DNA of 64,000 nt from Flavobacteria bacterium GWA2_35_26 (GCA_001800905.1 MGWH01000002.1:124001-188000), one strand, 5' to 3'. Shown: positions 28,378 to 37,916, counted from the stretch's first letter. Notes: generated from the letters alone by a model not told the origin. A program made the numbers and translations.

Positions 28378-29472
28378 TTACACATTAAATCTAAAGTGCA
28401 TTACATCGCCGTCTTTTACAACGTATTCTTTTCCTTCTACTTTGAATTTACCTGCTTCCTTACATTTTGCTTCAGAACCGTAATGGATAAAATCCTCGTA
28501 TGATATAACCTCAGCTCGAATAAATCCTTTTTCAAAATCAGTATGAATTACTCCTGCAGCTTGTGGCGCAGTAGCTCCAATGTTAATCGTCCAAGCGCGT
28601 ACTTCTTTTACACCTGCAGTGAAATAGGTTTGTTGTTTTAATAATTTATACGCTGCGCGAATCAAAACAGAAGCACCTGGCTCTGTCAATCCCATATCTT
28701 CCAAGAAAACTTGACGCTCTTCGTAGCTTTCCAATTCATTAATATCTGCTTCAGCACCTACAGAAAGAATAATCACTTCAGCCTCTTCATCTTTTACTAA
28801 TTCGCGAACTTGATCTACGTATTTGTTTCCATTTACTGCTGAATTTTCATCTACATTACATACATACAATACCGGTTTGTTGGTAATCAATTGGAAACTT
28901 TCCATTAATTCTTCCTCATCCTGATTAGCTGGAACAATTGTTCTTGCTGATTTTGCTTGCAATAAAGCCTCACGGATTTTATCTAATAATGCTTTTTCAG
29001 CTTGCGCTTCTTTATTTCCTGTTTTCGCTGCACGATTTACTTTTTCCAAACGTTTTTCAACGGTTTCCAAATCTTTCAACTGCAATTCGATATCAATGGT
29101 TTCTTTGTCACGAATTGGGTTTACATTCCCATCAACGTGTACAATATTATCATTATCAAAACAACGCAATACGTGAATAATCGCGTTACATTCTCTAATA
29201 TTTCCTAAGAACTGATTACCTAAACCTTCTCCTTTACTTGCACCTTTTACCAATCCAGCAATATCAACAATATCCACCGTTGCCATTTGCACACGTTCTG
29301 GCTTAACTAATTCTTCTAGCTTGGCCATTCTTGAATCGGGTACATTGACCACACCAATATTTGGCTCAATAGTACAAAATGGAAAGTTCGCACTTTGTGC
29401 TTTGGCGTTAGACAAACAATTAAACAACGTTGATTTCCCCACATTTGGTAATCCTACAATTCCTGCTTTCAT
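28378..29472 (-). CDS. ychF: Redox-regulated ATPase YchF (Obg-family GTPase fold)
   Basis: 364 residues from the ATG at 29472. The frame is open for 33 more codons, but the family starts at MKAGIVGLPNVGKSTLFNCL, and the likely promoter lies within that extension. P-loop GLPNVGKST is at 7-15. A coiled-coil insertion (about 130-200) and a C-terminal TGS domain (AWTINIGATAPQAAGVIHTDFEKGFIRAEV) complete the usual architecture. YchF/OLA1 proteins hydrolyse ATP and associate with the ribosome and stress responses. Single-gene unit. Confidence 0.97.
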   Translation of the reverse strand: MKAGIVGLPNVGKSTLFNCLSNAKAQSANFPFCTIEPNIGVVNVPDSRMAKLEELVKPERVQMATVDIVDIAGLVKGASKGEGLGNQFLGNIRECNAIIHVLRCFDNDNIVHVDGNVNPIRDKETIDIELQLKDLETVEKRLEKVNRAAKTGNKEAQAEKALLDKIREALLQAKSARTIVPANQDEEELMESFQLITNKPVLYVCNVDENSAVNGNKYVDQVRELVKDEEAEVIILSVGAEADINELESYEERQVFLEDMGLTEPGASVLIRAAYKLLKQQTYFTAGVKEVRAWTINIGATAPQAAGVIHTDFEKGFIRAEVISYEDFIHYGSEAKCKEAGKFKVEGKEYVVKDGDVMHFRFNV

Positions 29473-29537
29473 GATAATTTTATTTTCGAATAGTGGCCAA
29501 TAACCACCAAAATTTGCAATTCCTTTAATAAAGTGTG

Positions 29538-29568
29538 CAAATATAGAATTAAAAAAAGGTTCGTTAAA
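29538..29568 (-). promoter_or_regulatory. Putative ychF promoter
   Basis: Minus-strand TATATTTG (29538-29545) with TTTA (29565-29568) at a 19-nt spacing. Its position rules out an initiation codon upstream of it, supporting the ATG at 29472. Confidence 0.55.
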
Positions 29569-29695
29569 CAAAAACGTTGAATTCTTGCATTCTTTGTAAA
29601 ATTCGCATACATATTCGATAAACGTTAATTAATTCTTAAAAAATTAGTACATTGCACCCGATTTAAACCAAATAAAAACCAAACCAAATTTATTT

Positions 29696-32167
29696 ATGAA
29701 AAAGTACAGTTTACTTTTATTGTTATTCAATTTGACTTGCCTTTTTGCTCAAGAAAAAAAAACTTCTGAAGCACAAGAATTAAAAGAAGTTCAAATTGTA
29801 GGTTCTAGAAATACAAAACGAACAGTGGTGAATTCTGCTGTGCCTATTGACGTAATCAACGTTAAAGACGTGACCACTCAAAGTGGTAAATTAGAAATCA
29901 ACGAATTATTACAATACGTTGCACCTTCATTTAATGCCAACAAACAATCCGGTTCTGACGGAGCCGATCACGTAGATCCCGCTTCTTTAAGAGGTATGGG
30001 ACCTGACCAAACTTTAGTTTTAATTAATGGTAAAAGAAGACACCAATCTTCTTTAATTAATTTATTTGGAACAAAAGGTCGTGGAAACACTGGAACCGAT
30101 TTGAACGCTATTCCTGCATCAGCAATCAAAAGAATTGAAATCTTAAGAGACGGAGCTGCTGCACAATACGGTTCAGACGCTATTGCTGGGGTAATTAATA
30201 TTGTATTAAATGACAATATTGATCAAGTAACTGGTGCGATAACTTACGGAGCTTACAATACAAATGCTCAAGGTGAGTTTGATCCAGGAACTGCCAATAT
30301 CAAAAATAATTTCTTAAACGAAACTGGTTTTGGAAATACACTAGGTCAAAAAAGAAATTTTGACGGACAATCCATTAAAATTGCTGCTAACTATGGTGTA
30401 GCAGTAGGTAAAAAAGGAGGAATTGCCAACTTTACAGCTGAATACTTAAACAAAGAAAAGACATTACGTCCAGGATTTGATTTCAGAAAAGGTTTTGGTG
30501 AAGCGGCTATTCAAGGGTTGAATCTTTTTGGAAATTTAATTTTACCTATTTCTGACAAATCGGAATTCTATGCCTTTGGAGGAAGAAACTTTAGAGATAC
30601 TGACGCGTATGCCTTTACAAGAAATGATGGAGAAAGAGTAGTTGAATCTATTTATCCTGGAGGATACACCCCAAGAATTACTTCAGAGATTGTGGATAAT
30701 TCTATTGCAGCTGGTATCAGAACTAAATATGCATCAGGATGGAAAATGGATTTAAGTAATACGTTCGGAAAAAACCTGTTCCATTATTTTATTAAAGGAA
30801 CTTTAAACGCTTCTTTAGTTGGAAATTCACCAACAGAATTTAATGCCGGTGGACACAGTCTAAGTCAAAACACTACCAACTTAGATTTTTCTAAAAACTA
30901 TGATTCGGTTTTAAACGGAATGAACTTGGCCTTTGGAGCTGAATTTAGAACAGAACAATTTAGCATTTTTGCTGGAGAAGAAGGTTCTTATGCTACTTAC
31001 GATACTGCTGGAAGACCAATTACAAATCCTGCAACTCAAACTGCTCCTACTGATCCGATTTCTGGCGAATTGCGTCCAGGAGGTTCTCAAGGATTCCCAG
31101 GATATAGTCCTGCAAATGAAGTTAAGAAAAACCGTAACAACGTATCATTATATACGGATGCCGAATTTGATGTAACTGATAAATTGTTAGTGAGTACCGC
31201 AGTTCGTTTTGAAAACTACAGCGATTTTGGAAGTACACTTAATGGTAAATTGGCAGCGCGTCTAAAAGCAACTGACAACATCAATTTCAGAGGATCTTTA
31301 AGTACCGGATTTAGAGCACCTTCATTGGCTCAAGTATATTACAACTTACGTTTTACTAATTTTAGTTCAGGTGGAGCCACTGAGGTTATTTTATCTTCAA
31401 ATGACAGTCCAGTAACTCAAGCTTTTGGAATTAACAAATTGAACGAAGAGAAAGCAGTAAACGGATCTTTAGGTGTAACTGCAAGTTTTGGAGCCTTCAC
31501 GGCAACAGTAGACGGTTATTTTATTAATGTAAAAGATCGTATCGTTTTAACTGGATACTTTGATGCTTCGGCATTGAACCTTGGTGTTTCTGCTGCGCAA
31601 TTCTTTACGAATGGAGTAGATACTAAAACGGCTGGTGTTGATGTAGTATTGGCTTGGAAAAAGAAATTTGGAGACAGTAATTTTGCTGCTACCTTAGTTG
31701 GAAACATCAACCACATGACTATTGGAGATGTGAAAAACGGAACTTTAGACAAAGAAACTTTCTTTGGAGAAAGAGAAAAAGCGTTCTTATTAGCTTCGGC
31801 TCCAGCCAATAAATTTGGTTTAAATCTTAATTATGATAAAAAATGGTTCAATGCTGGTTTAGCGTTTACCCGTTTTAGCAAAGTAGAATTATTAGACTAC
31901 CAAATGTATGAAGACGTAGCTGATTACGGTAGTTTTGCTGATCAAATCAAAGCAGCCACAGACACGTATAGTGCAAAAATTGTAACTGATTTAACTTTAG
32001 GGTTTAAACTAAATAAATCTTCAAAATTAAGTATTGGTGCTAATAACTTATTCAACATCTATCCTGATCAACAAGATGACTGGGTAGAAGCTGGTGGATA
32101 TTGGGATGCTGTTCAAATGGGATTCAGCGGAGCTTATTACTATGCTAGATTAGGATTTACATTCTAA
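29696..32167 (+). CDS. TonB-dependent outer-membrane receptor
   Basis: 823 residues with a signal peptide (MKKYSLLLLLFNLTCLFAQ). The plug domain follows directly (VQIVGSRNTKRTVVNSAVPIDVINVKDV; GMGPDQTLVLINGKRRHQ; IKRIEILRDGAAAQYGSDAIAGVINIVL). A roughly 650-residue 22-strand barrel ends in aromatic YYARLGFTF. There is no N-terminal carboxypeptidase-like domain and no SusD partner, so it is not a polysaccharide-utilisation SusC. A siderophore, haem or vitamin-type ligand is more likely, but the substrate is not visible. Single gene between two spacers. Confidence 0.93.
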   Translation: MKKYSLLLLLFNLTCLFAQEKKTSEAQELKEVQIVGSRNTKRTVVNSAVPIDVINVKDVTTQSGKLEINELLQYVAPSFNANKQSGSDGADHVDPASLRGMGPDQTLVLINGKRRHQSSLINLFGTKGRGNTGTDLNAIPASAIKRIEILRDGAAAQYGSDAIAGVINIVLNDNIDQVTGAITYGAYNTNAQGEFDPGTANIKNNFLNETGFGNTLGQKRNFDGQSIKIAANYGVAVGKKGGIANFTAEYLNKEKTLRPGFDFRKGFGEAAIQGLNLFGNLILPISDKSEFYAFGGRNFRDTDAYAFTRNDGERVVESIYPGGYTPRITSEIVDNSIAAGIRTKYASGWKMDLSNTFGKNLFHYFIKGTLNASLVGNSPTEFNAGGHSLSQNTTNLDFSKNYDSVLNGMNLAFGAEFRTEQFSIFAGEEGSYATYDTAGRPITNPATQTAPTDPISGELRPGGSQGFPGYSPANEVKKNRNNVSLYTDAEFDVTDKLLVSTAVRFENYSDFGSTLNGKLAARLKATDNINFRGSLSTGFRAPSLAQVYYNLRFTNFSSGGATEVILSSNDSPVTQAFGINKLNEEKAVNGSLGVTASFGAFTATVDGYFINVKDRIVLTGYFDASALNLGVSAAQFFTNGVDTKTAGVDVVLAWKKKFGDSNFAATLVGNINHMTIGDVKNGTLDKETFFGEREKAFLLASAPANKFGLNLNYDKKWFNAGLAFTRFSKVELLDYQMYEDVADYGSFADQIKAATDTYSAKIVTDLTLGFKLNKSSKLSIGANNLFNIYPDQQDDWVEAGGYWDAVQMGFSGAYYYARLGFTF

Positions 32168-32184
32168 TTCAACTTTATACAAAC

Positions 32185-32221
32185 AAAAAAAATCCTGAGC
32201 ATGTGCTCAGGATTTTTTTTA
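32185..32221. terminator. Bidirectional terminator between the TonB receptor and ferredoxin genes
   Basis: Stem atcctgagc / gctcaggat with an ATGT loop, A-run on the left and T-run on the right. It serves both converging transcripts. Confidence 0.87.
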
Positions 32222-32237
32222 TAAAAGGTTTTAAAAA

Positions 32238-32588
32238 CTATTCGTTATGTAAGAATGCTTGTCTATTCAACAAGGTTTCTTCTGACTCTACATGATTATC
32301 ATCTGGAATACAACAATCTACTGGACAAACAGCCGCACATTGTGGCTCATCGTGAAACCCTTTACATTCCGTACATTTTCCAGGAACGATATAATATACA
32401 TCATCAGAAATTGGTGTTTGAGCAGCATCGGAATCTACCTCAGTACCATCTGGCAAAATTACTTTACCCGTTAGTTTAGTACCATCTTTATATCTCCAGT
32501 CATCAGCTCCTTCGTAAATTGCAGTATTTGGACATTCTGGTTCACAAGCCCCACAATTGATACATTCATCTGTAATTATAATTGCCAT
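32238..32588 (-). CDS. Dicluster 4Fe-4S ferredoxin
   Basis: 116 residues. The first cluster motif is [11 protein letters not shown] (Cys9, 12, 15, 19). The second is [17 protein letters not shown] (Cys72, 75, 84, 88), with an expanded spacing and a CC pair at 92-93 after it. A 50-residue acidic insert lies between the two. This is the YfhL-like/long-insert ferredoxin type, a soluble electron carrier. It is divergent from the acyl-CoA reductase gene, with the two starts 116 nt apart. Confidence 0.92.
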   Translation of the reverse strand: MAIIITDECINCGACEPECPNTAIYEGADDWRYKDGTKLTGKVILPDGTEVDSDAAQTPISDDVYYIVPGKCTECKGFHDEPQCAAVCPVDCCIPDDNHVESEETLLNRQAFLHNE

Positions 32589-32608
32589 ATTTTTTTGTCT
32601 TAAAATTG

Positions 32609-32644
32609 GAAAGTCTAAAGTCTTGAATTGTCTTGTTGACTTTC
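32609..32644 (+). repeat. Small direct and inverted GAAAGTC repeat
   Basis: GAAAGTC and TAAAGTC lie head to tail (32609-32622), and GACTTTC, the exact complement of GAAAGTC, follows at 32638-32644. Located in the divergent spacer between the ferredoxin and acyl-CoA reductase genes. Confidence 0.4.
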
Positions 32645-32666
32645 GGCTTAATTATCCTTATTTTTG
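32636..32666 (+). promoter_or_regulatory. Putative promoter of acyl-CoA reductase-serC-serA
   Basis: TTGA (32636-32639), 19 nt, TATTTTTG (32659-32666), then 38 nt to the ATG at 32705. Confidence 0.45.
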
Positions 32667-32704
32667 TGCAAAATTACAATCAAAACCATTCATAAACAAA
32701 CATT

Positions 32705-33766
32705 ATGGACTTAGAAACAAAAAAAAATGTTTTTGTTACATTAGGACGCTTTTTAAATCAGTTCTCAGAAAATAATTCTAACAAGGATTTAAGCGTACCA
32801 CATACTGAATTGTTTTATGAAGAATTTGAACAACTAATCCAATTATCCCAATCACACAATGGATGGTATACTTCGGAACAAGTCTATTTCTCCATTCAAT
32901 CTTGGGCAAAAGCCTTAACACAAGAAAATTTGGATCAATGGACTTCATCTTATGAATTCACTTCATCTGAATCCAAAACGATAGCCTTGATTTTAGCTGG
33001 AAATATTCCGTTAGTTGGATTTCATGATTTTATTTCGGTCTTAGTTTCAGGTCATAATGTCTTGGTAAAAACATCATCTAACGACCAGCACTTATTGCCA
33101 TTTTTAGCCAAATACCTTATCACAGTAGAACCGCAATTGGCCAACAAAATCACCTTTGTAGAAGGGAAATTAGAGGGTTTTGATGCCGTTATTGCCACAG
33201 GAAGCAACAACACAGCGCGTTATTTTGAATATTATTTCAAAGACAAACCTTCTATTATTAGAAAAAACAGAAATTCAGTTGCCGTTTTAAACGGTCAAGA
33301 AACCAAAGAACAACTTATCGCTTTAGGCGAAGATATTTTTAGATATTTTGGATTGGGTTGCCGCAATGTTTCCAAACTTTTTGTGCCAAAAGGCTATTCT
33401 TTTGATGCTTTTTTCGAAGCTATTTTTGAGTACCAAGAGGTGATACATTATGAAAAATATGCCAATAATTACGATTACAATAAGGCCGTTTTTTTAATGA
33501 GCAATTATAAATTATTGGACAATGGTTTTTTAACTTTAAAAGAAGACTCCAGTCACGCCTCTCCTATTTCTAGCGTATTTTACGAATACTATGATTCCCT
33601 AACTGAAATAGAAAAAAGACTAGAAAGCGAAGCTGAAACTATTCAATGTATCGTGAGCAATAATTTAGTACAAAATAGCATCCCTTTTGGTCAGACACAA
33701 CGCCCTCAATTATGGGATTATGCGGATCATGTGGATACTATTTCGTTTTCGTTAACAATAAACTAA
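32705..33766 (+). CDS. LuxC-type acyl-CoA reductase
   Basis: 353 residues of the acyl-CoA reductase (LuxC) family, an aldehyde-dehydrogenase fold that reduces acyl-thioesters to aldehydes. Visible: LAGNIPLVGFHDF near 97-109, VLVKTSSNDQHLLPFLA, TGSNNTARYFEYYF, and GLGCRNVSKLFVP with the likely catalytic Cys219. It is shorter than LuxC from luminous bacteria (about 480). No luciferase or LuxE/LuxD genes lie nearby, so bioluminescence is not implied. serC follows after 90 nt, so whether all three genes form one operon is uncertain. Confidence 0.85.
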   Translation: MDLETKKNVFVTLGRFLNQFSENNSNKDLSVPHTELFYEEFEQLIQLSQSHNGWYTSEQVYFSIQSWAKALTQENLDQWTSSYEFTSSESKTIALILAGNIPLVGFHDFISVLVSGHNVLVKTSSNDQHLLPFLAKYLITVEPQLANKITFVEGKLEGFDAVIATGSNNTARYFEYYFKDKPSIIRKNRNSVAVLNGQETKEQLIALGEDIFRYFGLGCRNVSKLFVPKGYSFDAFFEAIFEYQEVIHYEKYANNYDYNKAVFLMSNYKLLDNGFLTLKEDSSHASPISSVFYEYYDSLTEIEKRLESEAETIQCIVSNNLVQNSIPFGQTQRPQLWDYADHVDTISFSLTIN

Positions 33767-33856
33767 TAAATTGTTCAAATATTTCGATTTTTTTAATTGA
33801 TTTTAAGAATCGATTGTCGAAATTTGCATTCTTTAAATTTGGAACAAACAACTACC

Positions 33857-34927
33857 ATGAAAAAACACAACTACAGCGCAGGACCTTGTATCTTACCACA
33901 AGAAGTTTTTGAAAAATCAGCTCAAGCCATTTTGGATTTTAACAATTCAGGTTTATCCATTTTAGAAATATCGCACAGAAGCAAAGATTTCGTTGCGGTA
34001 ATGGATGAAGCAAGAGCGTTGGTTCTTGAATTATTAGGATTAGAAGGCAAAGGATATCAAGCCCTTTTCCTTGCTGGTGGTGCTAGTTTAGAGTTTTTAA
34101 TGATTCCTTATAACTTGATGAAAGAAAACGGTAAAGCTGCCTATTTAGATTCTGGAACTTGGGCATCAGCTGCAATAAAAGAAGCTAAATATTTTGGAGA
34201 AACTATTGTTGTAGCTTCATCTAAAGAAGAAAATTATAATTACGTACCTAAAGGATATACTATTCCTGCTGATGCCGATTATTTCCACTGTACTAGTAAC
34301 AATACTATTTTTGGAACTCAAATGAAAGAATTGCCTGCTACTAACATTCCAGTAGTTTGCGATATGAGTTCGGATATTTTTTCACGTCAATTAGACTTCA
34401 CTAAATTTGACATCATTTACGCTGGGGCTCAAAAAAATATGGGACCTGCTGGAACCACTTTAGTAGTTATCAAAGAGGAGATCTTAGGTAAAAACGGAAG
34501 AGAAATTCCAAGTATGTTAGATTATGCAAAACACATAAAAGCAGAAAGTATGTTTAATACTCCGCCTGTTTTCCCAGTGTACGCTTCGTTGTTAACTTTA
34601 CAATGGTTGAAAAAATTAGGTGGAATTGCAGCTATCGAAAAAATCAACAATGCTAAAGCAGCGTTACTTTATAATGAAATTGACAGAAACCCATTATTTA
34701 AAGGTGCGGCAGCTGTTGAAGATCGTTCTAACATGAATGCTACTTTCTTATTGAACAACCCTGAACACGCTCCAATATTTGACGCTATGTGGAAAGAAGC
34801 AGGTATTTCTGGATTGCCAGGACACCGTTCAGTAGGAGGTTACAGAGCCTCTATGTACAATGCAATGCCAATTGAAAGTGTACAAGTTTTAGTTGACGTA
34901 ATGCAAGCTTTAGAAAAAGCAGTTTAA
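33857..34927 (+). CDS. serC: Phosphoserine aminotransferase
   Basis: 356 residues from the ATG at 33857 (KKHNYSAGPCILPQEVFEKS, the family N-terminus); an in-frame upstream ATG at 33797 adds unrelated residues. A class V aminotransferase fold binds PLP through the lysine in YAGAQKNMGPAG. GHRSVGGYRASMYNA near the C-terminus binds the phosphate end of the substrate. It converts 3-phosphohydroxypyruvate to phosphoserine, and also serves pyridoxal phosphate synthesis. serA is 62 nt downstream. Confidence 0.97.
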   Translation: MKKHNYSAGPCILPQEVFEKSAQAILDFNNSGLSILEISHRSKDFVAVMDEARALVLELLGLEGKGYQALFLAGGASLEFLMIPYNLMKENGKAAYLDSGTWASAAIKEAKYFGETIVVASSKEENYNYVPKGYTIPADADYFHCTSNNTIFGTQMKELPATNIPVVCDMSSDIFSRQLDFTKFDIIYAGAQKNMGPAGTTLVVIKEEILGKNGREIPSMLDYAKHIKAESMFNTPPVFPVYASLLTLQWLKKLGGIAAIEKINNAKAALLYNEIDRNPLFKGAAAVEDRSNMNATFLLNNPEHAPIFDAMWKEAGISGLPGHRSVGGYRASMYNAMPIESVQVLVDVMQALEKAV

Positions 34928-34989
34928 ACATAAATAATTTATCAATTTGAGGATGAAGTTACTTTATCCCTCGCAATGAAATAAACACA

Positions 34990-35940
34990 ATGAAAGTATT
35001 AGCAAATGACGGAATTTCTAAAAGCGGAATTCAAGCTTTAGAAAAAGGTGGATTTGAAGTGATTACTACTAAAGTAGCGCAAGAACAAGTAGCTAACTTT
35101 ATTAACGAAAATAACGTAAGCGTTATTTTGGTTAGAAGCGCAACTAAAGTTCGTAAAGATATTATCGATGCTTGTCCTGGTATCAAAATCATCGGTCGTG
35201 GTGGTGTTGGTATGGATAATATTGATGTTGACTATGCTAAAAGCAAAGGAATCAATGTAATCAACACACCAGCTTCTTCATCAGAATCAGTTGCTGAGTT
35301 GGTTTTTGGTCACTTATTCAACGGAGTTCGTTTCTTACATGACTCAAACAGAAACATGCCTTTAGAAGGTGATGCTAACTTTGAAGGATTGAAAAAAGCG
35401 TATGCTAACGGAACTGAATTAAGAGGTAAAACTTTAGGTATTGTTGGTATTGGTCGTATTGGTCAAGCTACTGCGAAAATGGCTCTTGGTTTGGGAATGA
35501 AAGTAATTGCAGCAGATAGTTTTATCGATAAAGTAGATGTGAAAGTAGAATTCTTTGACGGACAATCGATCACCACAACTATTGTTTCTCAATCTTTAGA
35601 ATCATTGTTCAAAGAAGCTGATTTCATTTCATTACACGTTCCTGCCCAAAACGGATACATCATTTCAAAAGCTGAATTAGCTATTATGAAAGACGGTGTA
35701 GGCATTGTGAACTGTGCTCGTGGTGGAGTAATTGACGAAATTGCTTTAATCGATGCTTTAGACAGTGGAAAAGTTGGTTTTGCTGGATTAGACGTTTTTG
35801 AAAGCGAACCAAAACCAGAAATCAAAATCCTTATGCACCCAAAAATCTCTTTGACTCCGCATATTGGAGCAGCTACTGGAGAAGCACAAGATAGAATTGG
35901 AACGGAATTAGCACAACAAATCATTAGTATTTTAGGTTAA
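34990..35940 (+). CDS. serA: D-3-phosphoglycerate dehydrogenase, short form
   Basis: 316 residues of the D-2-hydroxyacid dehydrogenase family. NAD-binding GIGRIG is at 153-158 with the acidic Asp176. The catalytic set is Arg244 (NCARGGVID), Glu273 and His291. No C-terminal ACT or intervening domain is present, so serine feedback control of the E. coli type is not expected. Its position directly after serC makes the first step of serine synthesis the natural assignment. A related hydroxyacid substrate is the only real alternative. Confidence 0.88.
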   Translation: MKVLANDGISKSGIQALEKGGFEVITTKVAQEQVANFINENNVSVILVRSATKVRKDIIDACPGIKIIGRGGVGMDNIDVDYAKSKGINVINTPASSSESVAELVFGHLFNGVRFLHDSNRNMPLEGDANFEGLKKAYANGTELRGKTLGIVGIGRIGQATAKMALGLGMKVIAADSFIDKVDVKVEFFDGQSITTTIVSQSLESLFKEADFISLHVPAQNGYIISKAELAIMKDGVGIVNCARGGVIDEIALIDALDSGKVGFAGLDVFESEPKPEIKILMHPKISLTPHIGAATGEAQDRIGTELAQQIISILG

Positions 35941-35960
35941 TCTTTTTCAAATAAAAAATA

Positions 35961-35995
35961 AGAAGGATGTCTCAAAAAGGCATCCTTTTTTTTTA
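35961..35995 (+). terminator. Intrinsic terminator after serA
   Basis: Stem aaggatgtc / ggcatcctt (one G-T pair) with a 7-nt A-rich loop, followed by nine or more T's. Confidence 0.8.
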
Positions 35996-36046
35996 TGCTT
36001 TACTTTGTACAAAAATGATAACTTTGTAACGCTTAAGACAATCCAA

Positions 36047-36349
36047 ATGGAAAAATTAAAACAGCGATGGGGAGTTGAATCCAATTTTCAGCTGACTATT
36101 ATTTTTATCGTTTTTGCAATTACCGGTTCGGCCTCAGCAATGGTTTCGAAGCCTGTTTGTTTTTGGCTAGGAATTACTAAAGCAGATTTTGGATTTTTGT
36201 TTACTCCTATTCGACTCATTCTGATATTTCCATTGTACCAAGTGCTATTAGTAAGCATCGGATTTCTCTTTGGCCAATTTGCCTTTTTCTGGAAGTTTGA
36301 AAAAAAACTCTTGCGAAAATTAGGATTGGGATTTTTGTTCAAAGAATAA
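36047..36349 (+). CDS. Small membrane protein, DUF6787-like
   Basis: 100 residues from the ATG at 36047. Two membrane segments (about 14-32, FQLTIIFIVFAITGSASAM, and 57-82, LILIFPLYQVLLVSIGFLFGQFAFFW) are joined by a loop containing KPVCFWLGI. A basic C-terminus (EKKLLRKLG) follows. I recognise it as a Bacteroidota-specific family, probably DUF6787; function unknown. No promoter is evident; it lies between the serA terminator and the ABC ATPase. Confidence 0.7.
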   Translation: MEKLKQRWGVESNFQLTIIFIVFAITGSASAMVSKPVCFWLGITKADFGFLFTPIRLILIFPLYQVLLVSIGFLFGQFAFFWKFEKKLLRKLGLGFLFKE

Positions 36350-36426
36350 TTATGCTACGAATTCTTTACCCAAAATTTCATTTGGATAACCAAAAAACTT
36401 TGTTTCTTTGTAAAAACTAGTTCTTA

Positions 36427-37092
36427 ATGATACAAGCGAAAAACCTACATAAATTTTACGACCAATTAGAAGTGCTAAAAGGCGTGGATTTGCATATTCA
36501 AAAAGGAGAAATCGTTTCTATTGTAGGAGCTTCTGGAGCAGGAAAAACGACTTTGTTGCAATTATTAGGCACCCTAGACAAACACTCTATCCAAGAAGGT
36601 ACATCGCTACTCATTAATGGACAAGATGTTTTGACAATGAATGACAAAAATCTATCCAAATTTAGAAATTTGAATCTGGGTTTTATCTTTCAATTTCACC
36701 AGTTATTACCCGAATTTACAGCTTTAGAAAATGTGTGTATTCCAGCTTTTATTGCCAATAAAAACAAACAAGAAACCGAGAAAGAAGCCAAACGATTATT
36801 GGAATATTTAGGTCTTTCGCATCGTATTGATCACAAACCCAATGCACTTTCTGGCGGAGAACAACAACGTGTAGCCGTGGCACGGGCATTGATCAACAAA
36901 CCTGATGTGATTTTTGCTGACGAACCATCCGGAAACCTAGACACACTTTCGGCTGAAAATTTACACCAATTATTTTTTCAACTGCGTGATGAGTTTGGAC
37001 AAACCTTTGTCATTGTTACTCACAACGAAGAATTAGCCAATATGGCAGATCGAAAATTGATCATGGTAGACGGACAAATCAGCAATCCTTAA
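36427..37092 (+). CDS. ABC transporter ATP-binding protein, LolD type
   Basis: 221 residues, a single nucleotide-binding domain: Walker [10 protein letters not shown] at 34-42, signature [15 protein letters not shown], Walker [13 protein letters not shown] and the switch His in [10 protein letters not shown]. The length and sequence fit the LolD/MacB group, which powers lipoprotein release from the inner membrane or related mechanotransmission. No permease (LolC/E or FtsX-like) gene lies in the window, so its partner must be encoded elsewhere. TIGR02757 follows 14 nt later. Confidence 0.85.
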   Translation: MIQAKNLHKFYDQLEVLKGVDLHIQKGEIVSIVGASGAGKTTLLQLLGTLDKHSIQEGTSLLINGQDVLTMNDKNLSKFRNLNLGFIFQFHQLLPEFTALENVCIPAFIANKNKQETEKEAKRLLEYLGLSHRIDHKPNALSGGEQQRVAVARALINKPDVIFADEPSGNLDTLSAENLHQLFFQLRDEFGQTFVIVTHNEELANMADRKLIMVDGQISNP

Positions 37093-37106
37093 TAGCGTCC
37101 ACCAAA

Positions 37107-37871
37107 ATGAATTCTGACGAACTTAAATCTTTTTTGGACGAAAAGGTGATCCAATACAACACCCGAGATTTTATCGATAGCGATCCTGTTCAAATTCCGC
37201 ATTTATTTTCCCAAAAAGAAGACATAGAAATTGCTGGTTTTTTAGCCGCAACTATAGCTTGGGGCAACCGCAAGATGATCATCAAAAATGCGCATCGTAT
37301 GATGGAATTGATGGGCAATGCTCCCTATGACTTTATTCTTTCGCATCAAGAAAAAGATTTAAAAGATCTCGAATCCTTTGTACACAGAACCTTCAATGGC
37401 CAAGATTTTATTGTTTTCATCAAAGGGTTACAACACATTTATCAAAAACACAATGGACTCGAAGCGGTTTTTGCCAAAAATCAAGAATCGTTGTCTATGC
37501 AAAAGAGCATTACTGAATTTAAGAAAGTCTTTTTTGAAGTTCCGCATGCAACACGTACTCAAAAACACATTTCAGATCCACTAAATAATTCGGCGGCCAA
37601 ACGCATCAATATGTATTTGCGTTGGATGGTGCGCCAAGATACCAAAGGAGTTGATTTAGGAATTTGGAAGAGCATTTCTCCCGCAGCGCTCTCTTGCCCA
37701 CTCGATGTACATTCAGGCAATGTAGCACGAAAATTAGGTTTACTACACCGCAAACAAAACGATGCCAAAGCCTTGGCTGAATTGGATACACAACTGCGAA
37801 TTTTAGATCCAAATGATCCTGTGAAATATGATTTTGCCCTGTTTGGATTGGGAGTCTTTGAAGGGTTCTAA
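37107..37871 (+). CDS. TIGR02757/DUF2400 family protein
   Basis: 254 residues, all-helical in appearance, with the family features TIAWGNRKMIIKNAHRMMELMG near the N-terminus and MYLRWMVRQDTKGVDLGIWKS plus DVHSGNVARKLGLL further on. The latter region recalls helix-hairpin-helix DNA glycosylases. Conserved in Bacteroidota and several other phyla; activity not established as far as I know. Close to the LolD gene. Confidence 0.88.
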   Translation: MNSDELKSFLDEKVIQYNTRDFIDSDPVQIPHLFSQKEDIEIAGFLAATIAWGNRKMIIKNAHRMMELMGNAPYDFILSHQEKDLKDLESFVHRTFNGQDFIVFIKGLQHIYQKHNGLEAVFAKNQESLSMQKSITEFKKVFFEVPHATRTQKHISDPLNNSAAKRINMYLRWMVRQDTKGVDLGIWKSISPAALSCPLDVHSGNVARKLGLLHRKQNDAKALAELDTQLRILDPNDPVKYDFALFGLGVFEGF

Positions 37872-37916
37872 TTGGACTCATAAAACATAATACACCTAAA
37901 ATCCCTCTTTTTAATG

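Noticed and set aside
29473-29571. 33-codon N-terminal extension of ychF
   Set aside because: It covers a good promoter (29538-29568), and the family starts at MKAGIVGLPNVGKS.
29696-32167. SusC of a polysaccharide-utilisation locus
   Set aside because: No SusD, glycoside hydrolase or N-terminal carboxypeptidase-like domain is present.
32705-33766. Bioluminescence (lux) locus
   Set aside because: Only the LuxC-like reductase is present; no luciferase, LuxD or LuxE genes are nearby.
33797-33856. Longer serC start at 33797
   Set aside because: The 20 added residues do not resemble the family; the ATG at 33857 starts the conserved KHNYSAGPC region.
36427-37092. Complete LolCDE operon
   Set aside because: No permease gene flanks the ATPase; neighbours are a DUF6787-like and a TIGR02757 protein.
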